Assembly (NCBI GenBank): GCA_017436955.1
Contig: JAFSCD010000008.1
Span: 1 to 64,000 of the forward strand
DNA from: Oscillospiraceae bacterium
GTDB lineage: Bacteria > Bacillota > Clostridia > Oscillospirales > Oscillospiraceae
DNA length: 64,000 bases
Direction of reading: 5' to 3'
Notes under the pieces: generated by a model
Seen by the model: only the letters and a program-made list of their open reading frames with translations
Database searches by the model: none
Told to the model about the DNA's origin: nothing
Program-made: the position numbers and the translations under genes
Shown: in pieces, positions 7,271-15,108 of the stretch
Numbering within the stretch: position 1 is the first letter of the stretch
How the letters are laid out: every line of letters begins with the position of its first letter

Positions 7271-7892
7271 AAACACCCTTATCGTCACTTCCCTCGTGAC
7301 CCTCATTCCCATCATTATCGGTCTGATCCTATGGAACAGGCTGCCTGACCTGGTACCCTTCCATTGGGATATCAACGGTAACGTGGATGGCTGGGCAAGC
7401 AAAGCCGTTGCCGTGTTTGCCATGCCGGCTTTCATGCTGGTGATGCAGTGGGTCTGCATTTTCGCCAGCACCGCCGATCCCAAATCCGCCAACTACAGCC
7501 GCAAGACCTTCCATCTGGTGCTGTGGATCTGTCCCGTGTTGAGCTTCGTGCTGAACACCCTTGTGTACAGCGCCGCACTGGGTCATTCCCTGCCCATTGA
7601 AACGGTCATTCCCATGCTGATGGGCGTGCTGTTTATCGTTCTGGGCAATTTGCTGCCGAAGATGAAGCAGACCTACACCATGGGCATCAAGCTGCCCTGG
7701 ACTTTGTCCAACGAGGAAAACTGGAACAAGACTCACCGCTTTGCCGGTAAGCTCTGGGTCGCCGGCGGTGTGTTCATATTGGCAACCGCATTTCTGGGCA
7801 GTTTCTGGATCTTCAGTGCTATTCTCGCACTGATGGTCATCATCCCCACCGTCTACTCCTATCTGTACTACAGAAAGCATAAAGAAGAGTAA
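7254..7892 (+). CDS. sdpI: SdpI/DUF1648 family membrane protein
   Basis: This 212-residue protein has about six hydrophobic segments. It shows the DUF1648 motif LPDLVPFHWDINGNVDGWASK (about 29-49) and the SdpI motif MGIKLPWTLSNEENWNKTHRFAGKLW (about 143-168). Bacillus SdpI gives immunity to the SDP killing factor and signals to SdpR. No toxin genes (sdpABC) are nearby, so it may protect against foreign peptides or have another envelope role. It is translated from within sdpR (17-base overlap). Confidence 0.9.
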   Translation: MLKKYKNTLIVTSLVTLIPIIIGLILWNRLPDLVPFHWDINGNVDGWASKAVAVFAMPAFMLVMQWVCIFASTADPKSANYSRKTFHLVLWICPVLSFVLNTLVYSAALGHSLPIETVIPMLMGVLFIVLGNLLPKMKQTYTMGIKLPWTLSNEENWNKTHRFAGKLWVAGGVFILATAFLGSFWIFSAILALMVIIPTVYSYLYYRKHKEE

Positions 7893-7895
7893 ACA

Positions 7896-7923
7896 AAAAG
7901 GAACGGATCACTCCGTTCCTTTT
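7896..7923. terminator. Bidirectional terminator overlapping the dfr stop codon
   Basis: A 12-bp perfect stem (AAAAGGAACGGA/TCCGTTCCTTTT) with loop TCAC lies between convergent sdpI and dfr. The dfr stop codon (7908-7910) is inside the loop, so the last dfr codons form one arm of the stem. Confidence 0.8.
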
Positions 7924-8396
7924 CTTTTATATAAGCACATTTCGTAAGGGATGCCGTTTTCCTCGCCGGCTTGCAGGATCTGCGCCAGCGTCCAGTCGGG
8001 CGCTGCATCCAGATCCGGAAAAAAGGTATCCGATTCCACCGCACAATGCACCTTCGTCACATAGGCGGTATCGCACATTGGAAGCAGCTGCCGATAGATG
8101 CTGCCGCCGCCGATGACCATTGCTCTTTCCGCCGTCTTTGCCAGAGCTGCCGCTTCTTCGGGGCTGGTGCAGACCGTAAAGCCGGGAATTTCCTTCGCCG
8201 TACGGCTCAGCGCCACGTTCACCCTGCCGGGCAGCGGCTTCTTGCCGGGAAAATCCTCGATGGTACGCCGGCCAACGATCACCATTGCGCCCCGGGTGGT
8301 CTCCCGGAAAAAATTCCGGTCAGCGTGCAGCGCCACGGGCTGCGTGCCGTCCTTACCGATGCCCCAATCGTCATAAACTGCTACGATCAGTTCCAT
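7908..8396 (-). CDS. dfrA: Dihydrofolate reductase
   Basis: This 162-residue enzyme reduces dihydrofolate to tetrahydrofolate with NADPH, recycling the product of the ThyA reaction. Visible features are the N-terminal LIVAVYDDWGIGKDG, the NADPH site MVIVGRRTIEDFPGKKPLPGR (about 38-58), and the MVIGGGSIYRQLLP loop (about 93-106). It lacks the usual N-terminal Ala-x-x form, but length and spacing are normal. It follows thyA by ten bases, so the two form a dTMP-synthesis operon. Confidence 0.93.
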   Translation of the reverse strand: MELIVAVYDDWGIGKDGTQPVALHADRNFFRETTRGAMVIVGRRTIEDFPGKKPLPGRVNVALSRTAKEIPGFTVCTSPEEAAALAKTAERAMVIGGGSIYRQLLPMCDTAYVTKVHCAVESDTFFPDLDAAPDWTLAQILQAGEENGIPYEMCLYKRKGTE

Positions 8397-8405
8397 TTTG
8401 CCACC

Positions 8406-9242
8406 TCAAATTGCCATCTCGATCTCGAAATCAAAGGGATGGTACTGATAGTTCTCCATGGAAAAGCTATTCTTGGTGAAGGCGTAGAAATCGGTGACGG
8501 ACTTATCCATCACGAACTTGGGTGCCTCAAAGGCATCCTTCTCCAGCATCGCCCGGACAGCCGGAATATGCCGGTCGTAAATATGGCAATCGGCGATCAC
8601 GTGGACAAATTCGCCCACCTCAAGCCCGGACACCTGCGCCAGCATGTGGGTCAGGACGCTGTACTGCACCACATTCCAGTTGTTTGCCGCCAGCATATCC
8701 TGGGAGCGCTGATTCAAAATGGCGTTGAGCTTATTGCCGGTGACATTGAAGGTCATAGAGTAGGCACAGGGGTACAGATTCATCTCGTGCAGATCTTCAA
8801 AATTATAAATATTGGTCATAATCCGCCGGGATGCCGGATTGTGCTTCAGGTCGTAGATCACGCGGTCCACCTGATCCATAGGCTCCGCGCCCACCTGGAA
8901 CTGGTACTTCTTTCCCAGCTGATAGCCGTAGGCCTTGCCGATGGTACCGTCCTCACCTGCCCACTCATCCCAGACGTGGCTGCTGAGATCAGCGATCCGG
9001 TTGGACTTTTTCTGCCAGATCCACAGCATTTCATCCACGGCACTTTTCCAGTAGGTGCGCCGCAGGGTCATAATGGGAAATTCCTCTGCCAGGTTATAGC
9101 GGTTTACCACACCGAATTTCTTAACGGTATGGGCAGGGGTGCCGTCCGCCCATCTGGGGCGCACATCCAGCCCCTCATCGGAGAAGCCGTTTTCCAGAAT
9201 ATCCAAACAAGTTTGGCGATAGAGTTCGTCTGCTCTGCTCAT
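8406..9242 (-). CDS. thyA: Thymidylate synthase
   Basis: This 278-residue enzyme methylates dUMP to dTMP using methylenetetrahydrofolate. The active-site Cys is in NLYPCAYSMTF (Cys159), the phosphate-binding Arg residues are in HNPASRRIM and NQRSQDM, and the ligand-binding NNWNVVQYSVLTHMLAQVSG is intact. ATG 9242 follows AAAGGCGG; a longer frame begins at 9272. It is followed by dfr, and tmk lies on the other side of the LacI-type gene, so dTTP supply is clustered here. Confidence 0.95.
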   Translation of the reverse strand: MSRADELYRQTCLDILENGFSDEGLDVRPRWADGTPAHTVKKFGVVNRYNLAEEFPIMTLRRTYWKSAVDEMLWIWQKKSNRIADLSSHVWDEWAGEDGTIGKAYGYQLGKKYQFQVGAEPMDQVDRVIYDLKHNPASRRIMTNIYNFEDLHEMNLYPCAYSMTFNVTGNKLNAILNQRSQDMLAANNWNVVQYSVLTHMLAQVSGLEVGEFVHVIADCHIYDRHIPAVRAMLEKDAFEAPKFVMDKSVTDFYAFTKNSFSMENYQYHPFDFEIEMAI

Positions 9243-9265
9243 AATGTTGCCGCCTTTCCTATTTC

Positions 9266-9314
9266 TTGACATACGCTGCAGGGTTTGGTAAAATAAAGTT
9301 GCGCAAAGTTGCGC
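9266..9314 (+). promoter_or_regulatory. Promoter with tandem 10-bp operator for the LacI-type gene
   Basis: TTGACA at 9266-9271 and TAAAAT at 9289-9294 are 17 bases apart. The unit AAAGTTGCGC is repeated in tandem at 9295-9304 and 9305-9314. It contains TTGCGCAA, a self-complementary core with the central CpG typical of LacI-family operators. Binding there would block the start site and may also affect the divergent thyA leader. Confidence 0.6.
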
Positions 9315-9370
9315 ACATTTTCAAATATTATAGCACATTTTGCAGAATATTACTAGAGGGAAAACGGATT

Positions 9371-9850
9371 ATGGCAAAAAAGAATATTACCATTGACGAT
9401 ATCGCCCGGGATCTGGGGGTTTCCAAGACCACGGTATCCCGTGCCATCTCCGGCAAGGGCCGCATCAGCGCCGCCACCCGCAATAAAATAATGGACTATG
9501 CCGCCCGGTTCAACTACCGCCCCAGCGCCGCGGCAAAGGGTCTTGCCGAGCGCCGCACCCGGAATCTGATGCTGGTGGTCGCGGAACACGCGCCGCCAAG
9601 GCTGCTGCGCAGCATCTGGGAGGAAGCCACCCGGCAGGAATATCATATCCTGCTGTGCTATGCCGGCAAAGACGGTAAAGCGGCTCTGCTACGGGCATTG
9701 GACGACCGCAAGGTGGACGGTGTGCTTCTGGCGGTGGAGGATGCCGGTCTTTTGCAGCAGCTGCAGCAGCGGCAGATCCCCTTTACATCGCCGCATAACT
9801 GCCGGGAACTTTTGCAAAAGCTCAATTCCGGGAGTGGACAAATCATCTAA
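9371..9850 (+). CDS. LacI-family regulator, truncated effector domain
   Basis: This 159-residue protein begins with a complete LacI headpiece: TIDDIARDLGVSKTTVSRAISGKGRISAATRNKIMDYAARFNYRPSAAAKGLA, i.e. HTH plus hinge helix. A short piece of the first sugar-binding-like lobe follows (RNLMLVVAEHAPPRLLRSIWEEA and VDGVLLAVEDAG). A full LacI protein has about 330 residues; here it stops about halfway, 50 bases before tmk, with no sign of the second lobe downstream. It may be a remnant or a ligand-independent dimer. The intact promoter and ribosome binding site argue that it is expressed. Its position between thyA and tmk suggests a link to nucleotide metabolism. Confidence 0.75.
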   Translation: MAKKNITIDDIARDLGVSKTTVSRAISGKGRISAATRNKIMDYAARFNYRPSAAAKGLAERRTRNLMLVVAEHAPPRLLRSIWEEATRQEYHILLCYAGKDGKAALLRALDDRKVDGVLLAVEDAGLLQQLQQRQIPFTSPHNCRELLQKLNSGSGQII

Positions 9851-9902
9851 AATATGCTATTGTATGATATCATAGTATTGCTATGGGCAGGAGGCAAGAA
9901 AA

Positions 9903-10571
9903 ATGGGTAAACTAATCGTAATTGAAGGCACCGACGGTTCCGGCAAGTCCACGCAGTTCCGCGCGCTTACGGAGCGGCTGACCCGGGAAGGTCGGGCATT
10001 TAAGACCCTGGTATTTCCCCGGTATGCGGAGCCCAGCTCTGCGCTGATCAAAATGTACTTAGGCGGCGAATTCGGCACCAAACCCAGCGACGTCAACGCC
10101 TATGCTGCCTCCTCGTTCTACGCGGTGGATCGCTACGCATCCTACAAGCAGGATTGGGGTCAGTGGTACGAAAACGGCGGCGTGATCGTGTCCGACCGCT
10201 ATACTACCTCCAACGCCGTGCATCAGACCTCCAAGGAGCCGAAGGAGAAGCAGGCAGCCTTCCTGCAATGGCTGTATGAATTCGAGTATGACAAGCTGGC
10301 TCTGCCCCGCCCCGATCTGGTGATTTATCTGGACGTTCCCACAGCCTTTACGGAAAAGATGATGCGCCGCCGGGAGCAGGAGACCAATACCCACGCCGAC
10401 ATCCACGAGCAGGATATGGCATACCTCGCCACCTGCCGGGAATCCGGCCGCACCGCCGCGCAGTATTACGGCTGGCATATTGTCCAGTGCGTCAAAGACG
10501 GCGAAATGCGTTCCATCGAAGATATCCACGCCGAAATCTACGCGCTTGTAAAGGCTTGCCTGGAGGAATAA
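9903..10571 (+). CDS. tmk: Thymidylate kinase
   Basis: This 222-residue kinase phosphorylates dTMP to dTDP. The P-loop is EGTDGSGKST (about 8-17), the DRY-type motif is SDRYTTSNAVHQ (about 97-108), and the lid region MMRRREQETNTHADIHE follows. It lacks the short form's usual TREPGG motif and has FPRYAEPSSA instead, as in a clostridial subtype of dTMP kinase. AGGAGG lies 9 bases upstream. It continues into the DJ-1 gene with a 2-base gap. Confidence 0.92.
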   Translation: MGKLIVIEGTDGSGKSTQFRALTERLTREGRAFKTLVFPRYAEPSSALIKMYLGGEFGTKPSDVNAYAASSFYAVDRYASYKQDWGQWYENGGVIVSDRYTTSNAVHQTSKEPKEKQAAFLQWLYEFEYDKLALPRPDLVIYLDVPTAFTEKMMRRREQETNTHADIHEQDMAYLATCRESGRTAAQYYGWHIVQCVKDGEMRSIEDIHAEIYALVKACLEE

Positions 10572-10573
10572 AT

Positions 10574-11116
10574 ATGGTGTATATGTTATTGGGTACCGGC
10601 TTTGAGGAAACCGAAGCCATCGCGCCGCTGGATCTTCTGCGCAGAGCAGGTATCCAGGTGCATACCGTCGGTGTCAACGGAAAGACCGTTTACGGCGGTC
10701 ACGGCATCGGCATCGAAGCGGATATTACTCTGGGTGAAATGGATCTTACCCGGTTGGATATGATCGTTCTCCCCGGCGGTCTCGGCGGTGTTGCCTCTGT
10801 GCGTGCCAGCGCGGAAGCGATGCAGGCGCTGAAATTCGCCTGGGACAACGGAAAATTTGTAGCTGCCATTTGCGCCGGTCCTACGGTGCTGGCGGATCTG
10901 GGCATTACCGACGGCAAGGATGCCACCTGCTATCCCGGCTGCGAGGACGGTATGGGCAGCGCCAATATGCTGCCGGACAAGGCCTGCGTACGGGACGGCA
11001 AGCTGATCACCGGCACCTCTGCCGGCTGCGCCATCCCCTTCGGTCTGATGCTGATCGCCGCACTGAAGGGTCAGCAGGCAGCCGATACCATTGCGCAGCA
11101 GATCGTGATCCGCTGA
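10574..11116 (+). CDS. DJ-1/PfpI family protein
   Basis: This 180-residue protein of the DJ-1/ThiJ/YajL group has the nucleophile elbow AAICAGPTVLADLG with Cys100, an upstream Glu in the region GTGFEETEAIAP, and GTSAGCAIPFG near the end. Family members have been described as deglycases/chaperones or oxidative-stress proteins; the substrate cannot be read from sequence. The start at 10574 follows tmk by two bases, so the gene is probably cotranscribed with tmk and mltG. Confidence 0.87.
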   Translation: MVYMLLGTGFEETEAIAPLDLLRRAGIQVHTVGVNGKTVYGGHGIGIEADITLGEMDLTRLDMIVLPGGLGGVASVRASAEAMQALKFAWDNGKFVAAICAGPTVLADLGITDGKDATCYPGCEDGMGSANMLPDKACVRDGKLITGTSAGCAIPFGLMLIAALKGQQAADTIAQQIVIR

Positions 11117-11129
11117 CAGGAGGAACTAT

Positions 11130-12578
11130 ATGAGCAACGAAAACAAAAACGGCAAGCCCGACGGCTGGTTTGACGGTTTGTCGGATATGCCGGGCACCGA
11201 TGCTGACATCGGCACCGACGAGCAGGCGGTCGCCGGCTACGATATGGCCGATCTTTCCGATGCGGAGCTGGAAAAGATCATCCGGGAAGCCATGGCCGAG
11301 GAGTGGGATATGGAAGATGACGTCCTGTCCGACCCGGAGGAAGATGCCGAAGCCGACAACGCCTATGTAGACACCGACGAGGATGCCTGTCCGGAGGAGG
11401 AAGAATATGACGAGCCCGTTGCCCGGAAGGTGCGCCCCAAGCGCAAGGACGGCTACGGTCTGTTCGGTTTGCCCCAGCTGCTGTCCACCGCCATTTGGGC
11501 AGGTCTGATCCTGTTTGTTGGCATTTCTCTGGGTCGTGTGCTGTGGCTGTGCGCTTCCGATATTCTGGCCTTTGGCCGACCGGACAAAGACGTTACCATC
11601 ACCATCACCGATTCGGACAATCTGGACAGCATCACCAACAAGCTCCACAACGCCGGTCTTATCAAGTACCCGGAGCTGTTCAAAATGTACGCCAAGCTGG
11701 CGAAGGTGGAGGAAAAGAACAAGATCAGCGTCGGCACCTTCGAGCTGAATACCATGTATGACTATCACGCCCTGGTGGGCGGAATGTCCGCCACCTCCTC
11801 TTACCGGGAGGTCGTGGAGGTATTTATCCCAGAGGGCTACACCTGCGCCCAGATCTATGCCCTGCTGGAAGAAAAGGGCGTTTGCACCGCAGCGCAGATG
11901 GAAGAATACGCTTCCCAGAGTGAATTCTCCTCCTACGCGTTTTTGGAAGGTGTGGAGCGCGGCAGCAAATACTGCCTGGAGGGCTTCCTCTTCCCCGACA
12001 CCTATGAATTTTACACCAACGATAAGCCCCAGCGGGTTTTCCACAAGATGCTCAGCCGGTTTGACAACCAGTTTACCGACGAGATGGAGGCTCAGCTTGT
12101 CACCCTGAACGAGCGGCTGGCGGCAAAATACCGCGCCCACGGTCTGAGTCAGACCTATATCGACCAGCACAAGATCACCATCAAAGAGGTGGTCATCGTC
12201 GCCTCGATGATTGAAAAGGAAACCGCCCATACCGGCGAGATCCGCAACATCTCCTCGGTTATTTACAACCGTTTGACCAATCCTACCAACTATCCCAAGC
12301 TGAATATCGACGCCACCATCGTCTATGCGCTGGGCGGCAAGACCGATTTGACCGCAGAGGATATGAAGGTGGACAGCCCCTACAACACCTATCTGTATGA
12401 CGGTCTGACCCCCGGTGCCATTTCCAATCCGGGTCTGTTCAGCCTGAAGGCTGCCCTTGACCCTGCCGACACCAATTACTACTTCTACGCGCTGGATCCC
12501 AACGCCTATCCCCGTGCGCATAAGTTCTTCACCAACTACGACGATCACAAGGACTTCCTGGAAAGTCTGGGGTACTGA
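11130..12578 (+). CDS. mltG: Endolytic transglycosylase MltG
   Basis: This 482-residue inner-membrane protein cleaves nascent peptidoglycan glycan strands and sets their length. The first 110 residues are cytoplasmic and strongly acidic, unlike proteobacterial MltG. One membrane helix follows (about 115-137). Next comes a LysM-like part (TITDSDNLDSITNKLHNAGLI) and the YceG catalytic domain with VVIVASMIEKETAH (catalytic Glu) and the NPTNYPKLNIDATIVYAL region. AGGAGG lies 8 bases upstream. The U32 gene begins one base after its stop. Confidence 0.93.
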   Translation: MSNENKNGKPDGWFDGLSDMPGTDADIGTDEQAVAGYDMADLSDAELEKIIREAMAEEWDMEDDVLSDPEEDAEADNAYVDTDEDACPEEEEYDEPVARKVRPKRKDGYGLFGLPQLLSTAIWAGLILFVGISLGRVLWLCASDILAFGRPDKDVTITITDSDNLDSITNKLHNAGLIKYPELFKMYAKLAKVEEKNKISVGTFELNTMYDYHALVGGMSATSSYREVVEVFIPEGYTCAQIYALLEEKGVCTAAQMEEYASQSEFSSYAFLEGVERGSKYCLEGFLFPDTYEFYTNDKPQRVFHKMLSRFDNQFTDEMEAQLVTLNERLAAKYRAHGLSQTYIDQHKITIKEVVIVASMIEKETAHTGEIRNISSVIYNRLTNPTNYPKLNIDATIVYALGGKTDLTAEDMKVDSPYNTYLYDGLTPGAISNPGLFSLKAALDPADTNYYFYALDPNAYPRAHKFFTNYDDHKDFLESLGY

Positions 12579-12579
12579 T

Positions 12580-13797
12580 ATGGCAAAATTGGAGTTATTA
12601 AGCCCTGCCGGAGATATGGAACGGCTGAAAATGTCCGTTCTGTACGGCGCGGATGCCGTATATCTGGCGGGTACGGACTTTGGTATGCGCTCCTTTGCCG
12701 GCAATTTCAGCCCCGAGGAGCTGCCTGAGGCTGTGGGTTACGCCCACGAACACGGCGTAAAAGTCCATGTTACCGTCAATACCATGCCCCGTAACGAAGA
12801 GATCGCCCAGCTTCCAGCCTACCTGGAGCGGCTGGATGATGCCGGCGTGGATGCGCTGATCGTTGCCGATCTGGGTGCCTTTACTTTGGCAGGAAAATAC
12901 GCCCCTCGCTGCGAGCGGCACATCTCCACCCAGCAATCCATCGCCAATTACGAATGTGCCACCGCCTGGTACGATCTGGGTGCGAAGCGTGTGGTGCTGG
13001 CAAGAGAGCTGAATCTGGAGGAGATCCGTCACATTCGGGAAAACACGCCCAAGGAGCTGGAGATCGAGACCTTCGGTCACGGCGCTATGTGCGTCAGTTA
13101 TTCCGGTCGCTGCCTGCTCAGCAATTATATGACCGGACGGGACTCCAACCGTGGTGCCTGCGCCCAGCCCTGCCGCTACCAATACACCCTGATGGAGGAA
13201 AAGCGTCCCGGGGAATATTTCCCCGTATTCGAGGACGAAAAGGGCACTTACATCCTCAATTCCCGGGATATGTGTATGATCGACCATCTTAAGGATCTGA
13301 TGGATGCCGGCGTGGATTGCATCAAGATCGAAGGCAGAGCCAAATCCGCCTACTACGCCGCCATCACCACCGGCGCTTATCGCCACTGTATCGACGATAT
13401 TGCCGCCGGCAAGCCCATTGACCCCGTATGGCGTGACGAGGTGGAAAAGATCTCTCACCGGGTCTACTCCACCGGCTTCTATTACGGCTTCCCCGGGCAG
13501 TACACCGAGCACTCCCGGTATATCCGGCAGTGGCAGGTCTGCGCCATTGTGGAAAGCTGCGACGAAAACGGTCTGGCGCTTTGCAGCCTGCGCAACAAAT
13601 TCCCCGAGGGCACGGAGCTGGAAGTCGTCGGCCCGGATCTGAAGCCTTTTGCCTTCACTGCAGCGAATATGACAGATTTAGATGGTACTGCACTTGCCGA
13701 GCCCAGAACGCCGGAAATGGAGTTCTATCTCCCCTTGCCGCAGGCTGTCCCACCCTACAGCATCATCCGTCGGGCTGTGGACCTCTCTGCAAAATAA
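12580..13797 (+). CDS. U32 family peptidase-like protein (tRNA U34 hydroxylation type)
   Basis: This 405-residue protein has the U32 signature region, from ETFGHGAMCVSYSGRCLLSN (about 166-185) to the Cys-rich NRGACAQPCRYQY. A TIM-barrel core with LLSPAGDMERLKMSVLYGAD lies at the N-terminus. Homologues (TrhP, YrrN/YrrO) make prephenate-dependent 5-hydroxyuridine at tRNA position 34 and probably bind an iron-sulphur cluster; older annotations call them collagenase-like proteases. The mltG-U32 adjacency is common in Firmicutes. The start is the ATG at 12580, directly after the mltG stop. Confidence 0.85.
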   Translation: MAKLELLSPAGDMERLKMSVLYGADAVYLAGTDFGMRSFAGNFSPEELPEAVGYAHEHGVKVHVTVNTMPRNEEIAQLPAYLERLDDAGVDALIVADLGAFTLAGKYAPRCERHISTQQSIANYECATAWYDLGAKRVVLARELNLEEIRHIRENTPKELEIETFGHGAMCVSYSGRCLLSNYMTGRDSNRGACAQPCRYQYTLMEEKRPGEYFPVFEDEKGTYILNSRDMCMIDHLKDLMDAGVDCIKIEGRAKSAYYAAITTGAYRHCIDDIAAGKPIDPVWRDEVEKISHRVYSTGFYYGFPGQYTEHSRYIRQWQVCAIVESCDENGLALCSLRNKFPEGTELEVVGPDLKPFAFTAANMTDLDGTALAEPRTPEMEFYLPLPQAVPPYSIIRRAVDLSAK

Positions 13798-13808
13798 AAA
13801 ATAACAAC

Positions 13809-13920
13809 GGCCCCCTTGTGTAAAGGGGGCTGGATTTTTGCGAAGCAAAAAGACTGGGGGATTGACAATCCCTCCGTCAAAAATCAAAGATTTTTGACAC
13901 CTCCCTTTCACAAGGGAGGC
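13809..13920. repeat. Dispersed palindromic repeat, copy A
   Basis: This is one of three related elements in the window (others at 17445 and 62279). It starts with the hairpin GCCCCC-TTGTGTAAA-GGGGGC, has a middle motif TGGAT...GCGAAGC, a GTCAAAAATC/GATTTTTGAC hairpin, and ends with the hairpin CCTCCC-TTTCACAA-GGGAGG. It lies between convergent genes and can act as a terminator in both directions. Confidence 0.8.
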
Positions 13921-13979
13921 GTTTACAAGGTATCATATATAATAATGCGCTGGAATTTTCCAGCGCATTTATTTTTATT

Positions 13980-15011
13980 TTACCGCATCCACATTTCGTC
14001 GTTGCCGGGCAGCTCGAAGGGCACACCCTGGGGCTGGGTCAGGTAGTAGAATGCAACGGTGGTATAATCGTCATACCGGGGAGACATGGGCTTTTCATAA
14101 GTGCCGTTATCCATGGTCATACGGAAGGACTTATCGAAATAAATGGCATCCTTCACGTGCCAGCGGTACAGCAAAAAGCGCTGCTGGGACTGGTACTTTT
14201 TCATGGAATTGCCGATCACGGCGTACATACCCACGTACTGACCGCTGTATGTCTGGTACGCATCGTGGGGCGTATCGTTGCCGAAGGCATAGGAGCCGCC
14301 GAAATAATCCTCCGTTCCGGTGTAATTGATGGAAGGATAGGTCTCGCCGTCAATATACATCTTCACTTCGCCTTCCACCCAGATCCAGCTCGTGCCGTTG
14401 ATGCCGGCAGCCAGGAGAACACCGGCAAAGCAGCCCTTACCGTAAACATTGTCCAGAACGGTGTAGGCTCTGCCCTTGGTGATGGGCTTTTCCTGGCGAT
14501 AGGCAGCGTGGAAATAGCCGCAGTTTTCCGGCAATTCGCCATACCAGCCGGTAACGGTGTAGAAAGACCAGAAGCCCTCGCTGCCCCGGTTTTCCAGGGT
14601 GATCTTACAGTGCTTATAGAAGGGCATTTCCCAATAGCTGTTGTAGGATGCGTAAGGCGCCATCAGGATCTTCTCGGAATTGAGAACGATCAGATTCTCA
14701 TTCCGATCCCGGATATTATCGTCATAGGCGTTGCCGAAGAAGGCAGATGCCGGTGCTTCTACAGAGGGCTCTGTATTATTGTCCCAATAAATTCTCAAGA
14801 TGGCAGTATGATTCAGTCTGCCGCCCAGCCAGATATGGGTGATCATACCCGGTCCGTCCGTATCCACCAGGGTATAGGTCTCACCGGGTTCTACCCATTT
14901 GCAGGCGTTGAGCTTGTCGCAGTCTCTGCCACGGGTACCGCCGTTCCGCTTGCCGGTGGGATTTTCACCGGAGAATGCAAAGGTCTGCCGATTGTTGGGG
15001 ATCCTATACAT
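13980..15011 (-). CDS. DUF2961 protein (GH172-like glycosidase)
   Basis: This 343-residue protein matches the DUF2961 pattern, now classed as glycoside hydrolase family GH172. It has DTDGPGMITHIWLGGR near residues 49-64, MPFYKHCKITLEN, and the hallmark YTGTEDYFGGSYAF (about 234-247). Described members act on difructose dianhydride or furanosides; the substrate here is unknown. There is no signal peptide, so it is probably cytoplasmic. GAGGAGG lies 9 bases upstream. No transporter or regulator is adjacent. Confidence 0.82.
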   Translation of the reverse strand: MYRIPNNRQTFAFSGENPTGKRNGGTRGRDCDKLNACKWVEPGETYTLVDTDGPGMITHIWLGGRLNHTAILRIYWDNNTEPSVEAPASAFFGNAYDDNIRDRNENLIVLNSEKILMAPYASYNSYWEMPFYKHCKITLENRGSEGFWSFYTVTGWYGELPENCGYFHAAYRQEKPITKGRAYTVLDNVYGKGCFAGVLLAAGINGTSWIWVEGEVKMYIDGETYPSINYTGTEDYFGGSYAFGNDTPHDAYQTYSGQYVGMYAVIGNSMKKYQSQQRFLLYRWHVKDAIYFDKSFRMTMDNGTYEKPMSPRYDDYTTVAFYYLTQPQGVPFELPGNDEMWMR

Positions 15012-15076
15012 ACTGTATCCTCCTCACAATGATTTATAGTCTTATTATAGAGTGCGCTTTTCACAATGTCAATAAA

Positions 15077-15104
15077 AAAGGCAGCGCATTACTACGCTGC
15101 CTTT
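15077..15104 (-). terminator. metK terminator
   Basis: A 10-bp perfect stem (AAAGGCAGCG/CGCTGCCTTT) with an eight-base loop lies five bases beyond the metK stop. On the minus strand it is followed by a TTTTTT run. Confidence 0.85.
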
Positions 15105-15108
15105 GCTG

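Noticed and set aside
7971-9269. 432-codon plus-strand frame across dfr and thyA
   Set aside because: Both real genes lie on the minus strand with intact active sites; this frame spans their junction without a start signal.
9371-9850. Frameshifted full-length LacI gene
   Set aside because: Only about 50 bases separate its stop from tmk, so the second half is missing rather than shifted; no residual frame is seen.
11007-12704. 565-codon minus-strand open frame opposite mltG
   Set aside because: It mirrors mltG codons (antisense shadow), has no ribosome binding site and repeats of Gly/Val/His typical of reverse-read GC-rich genes.
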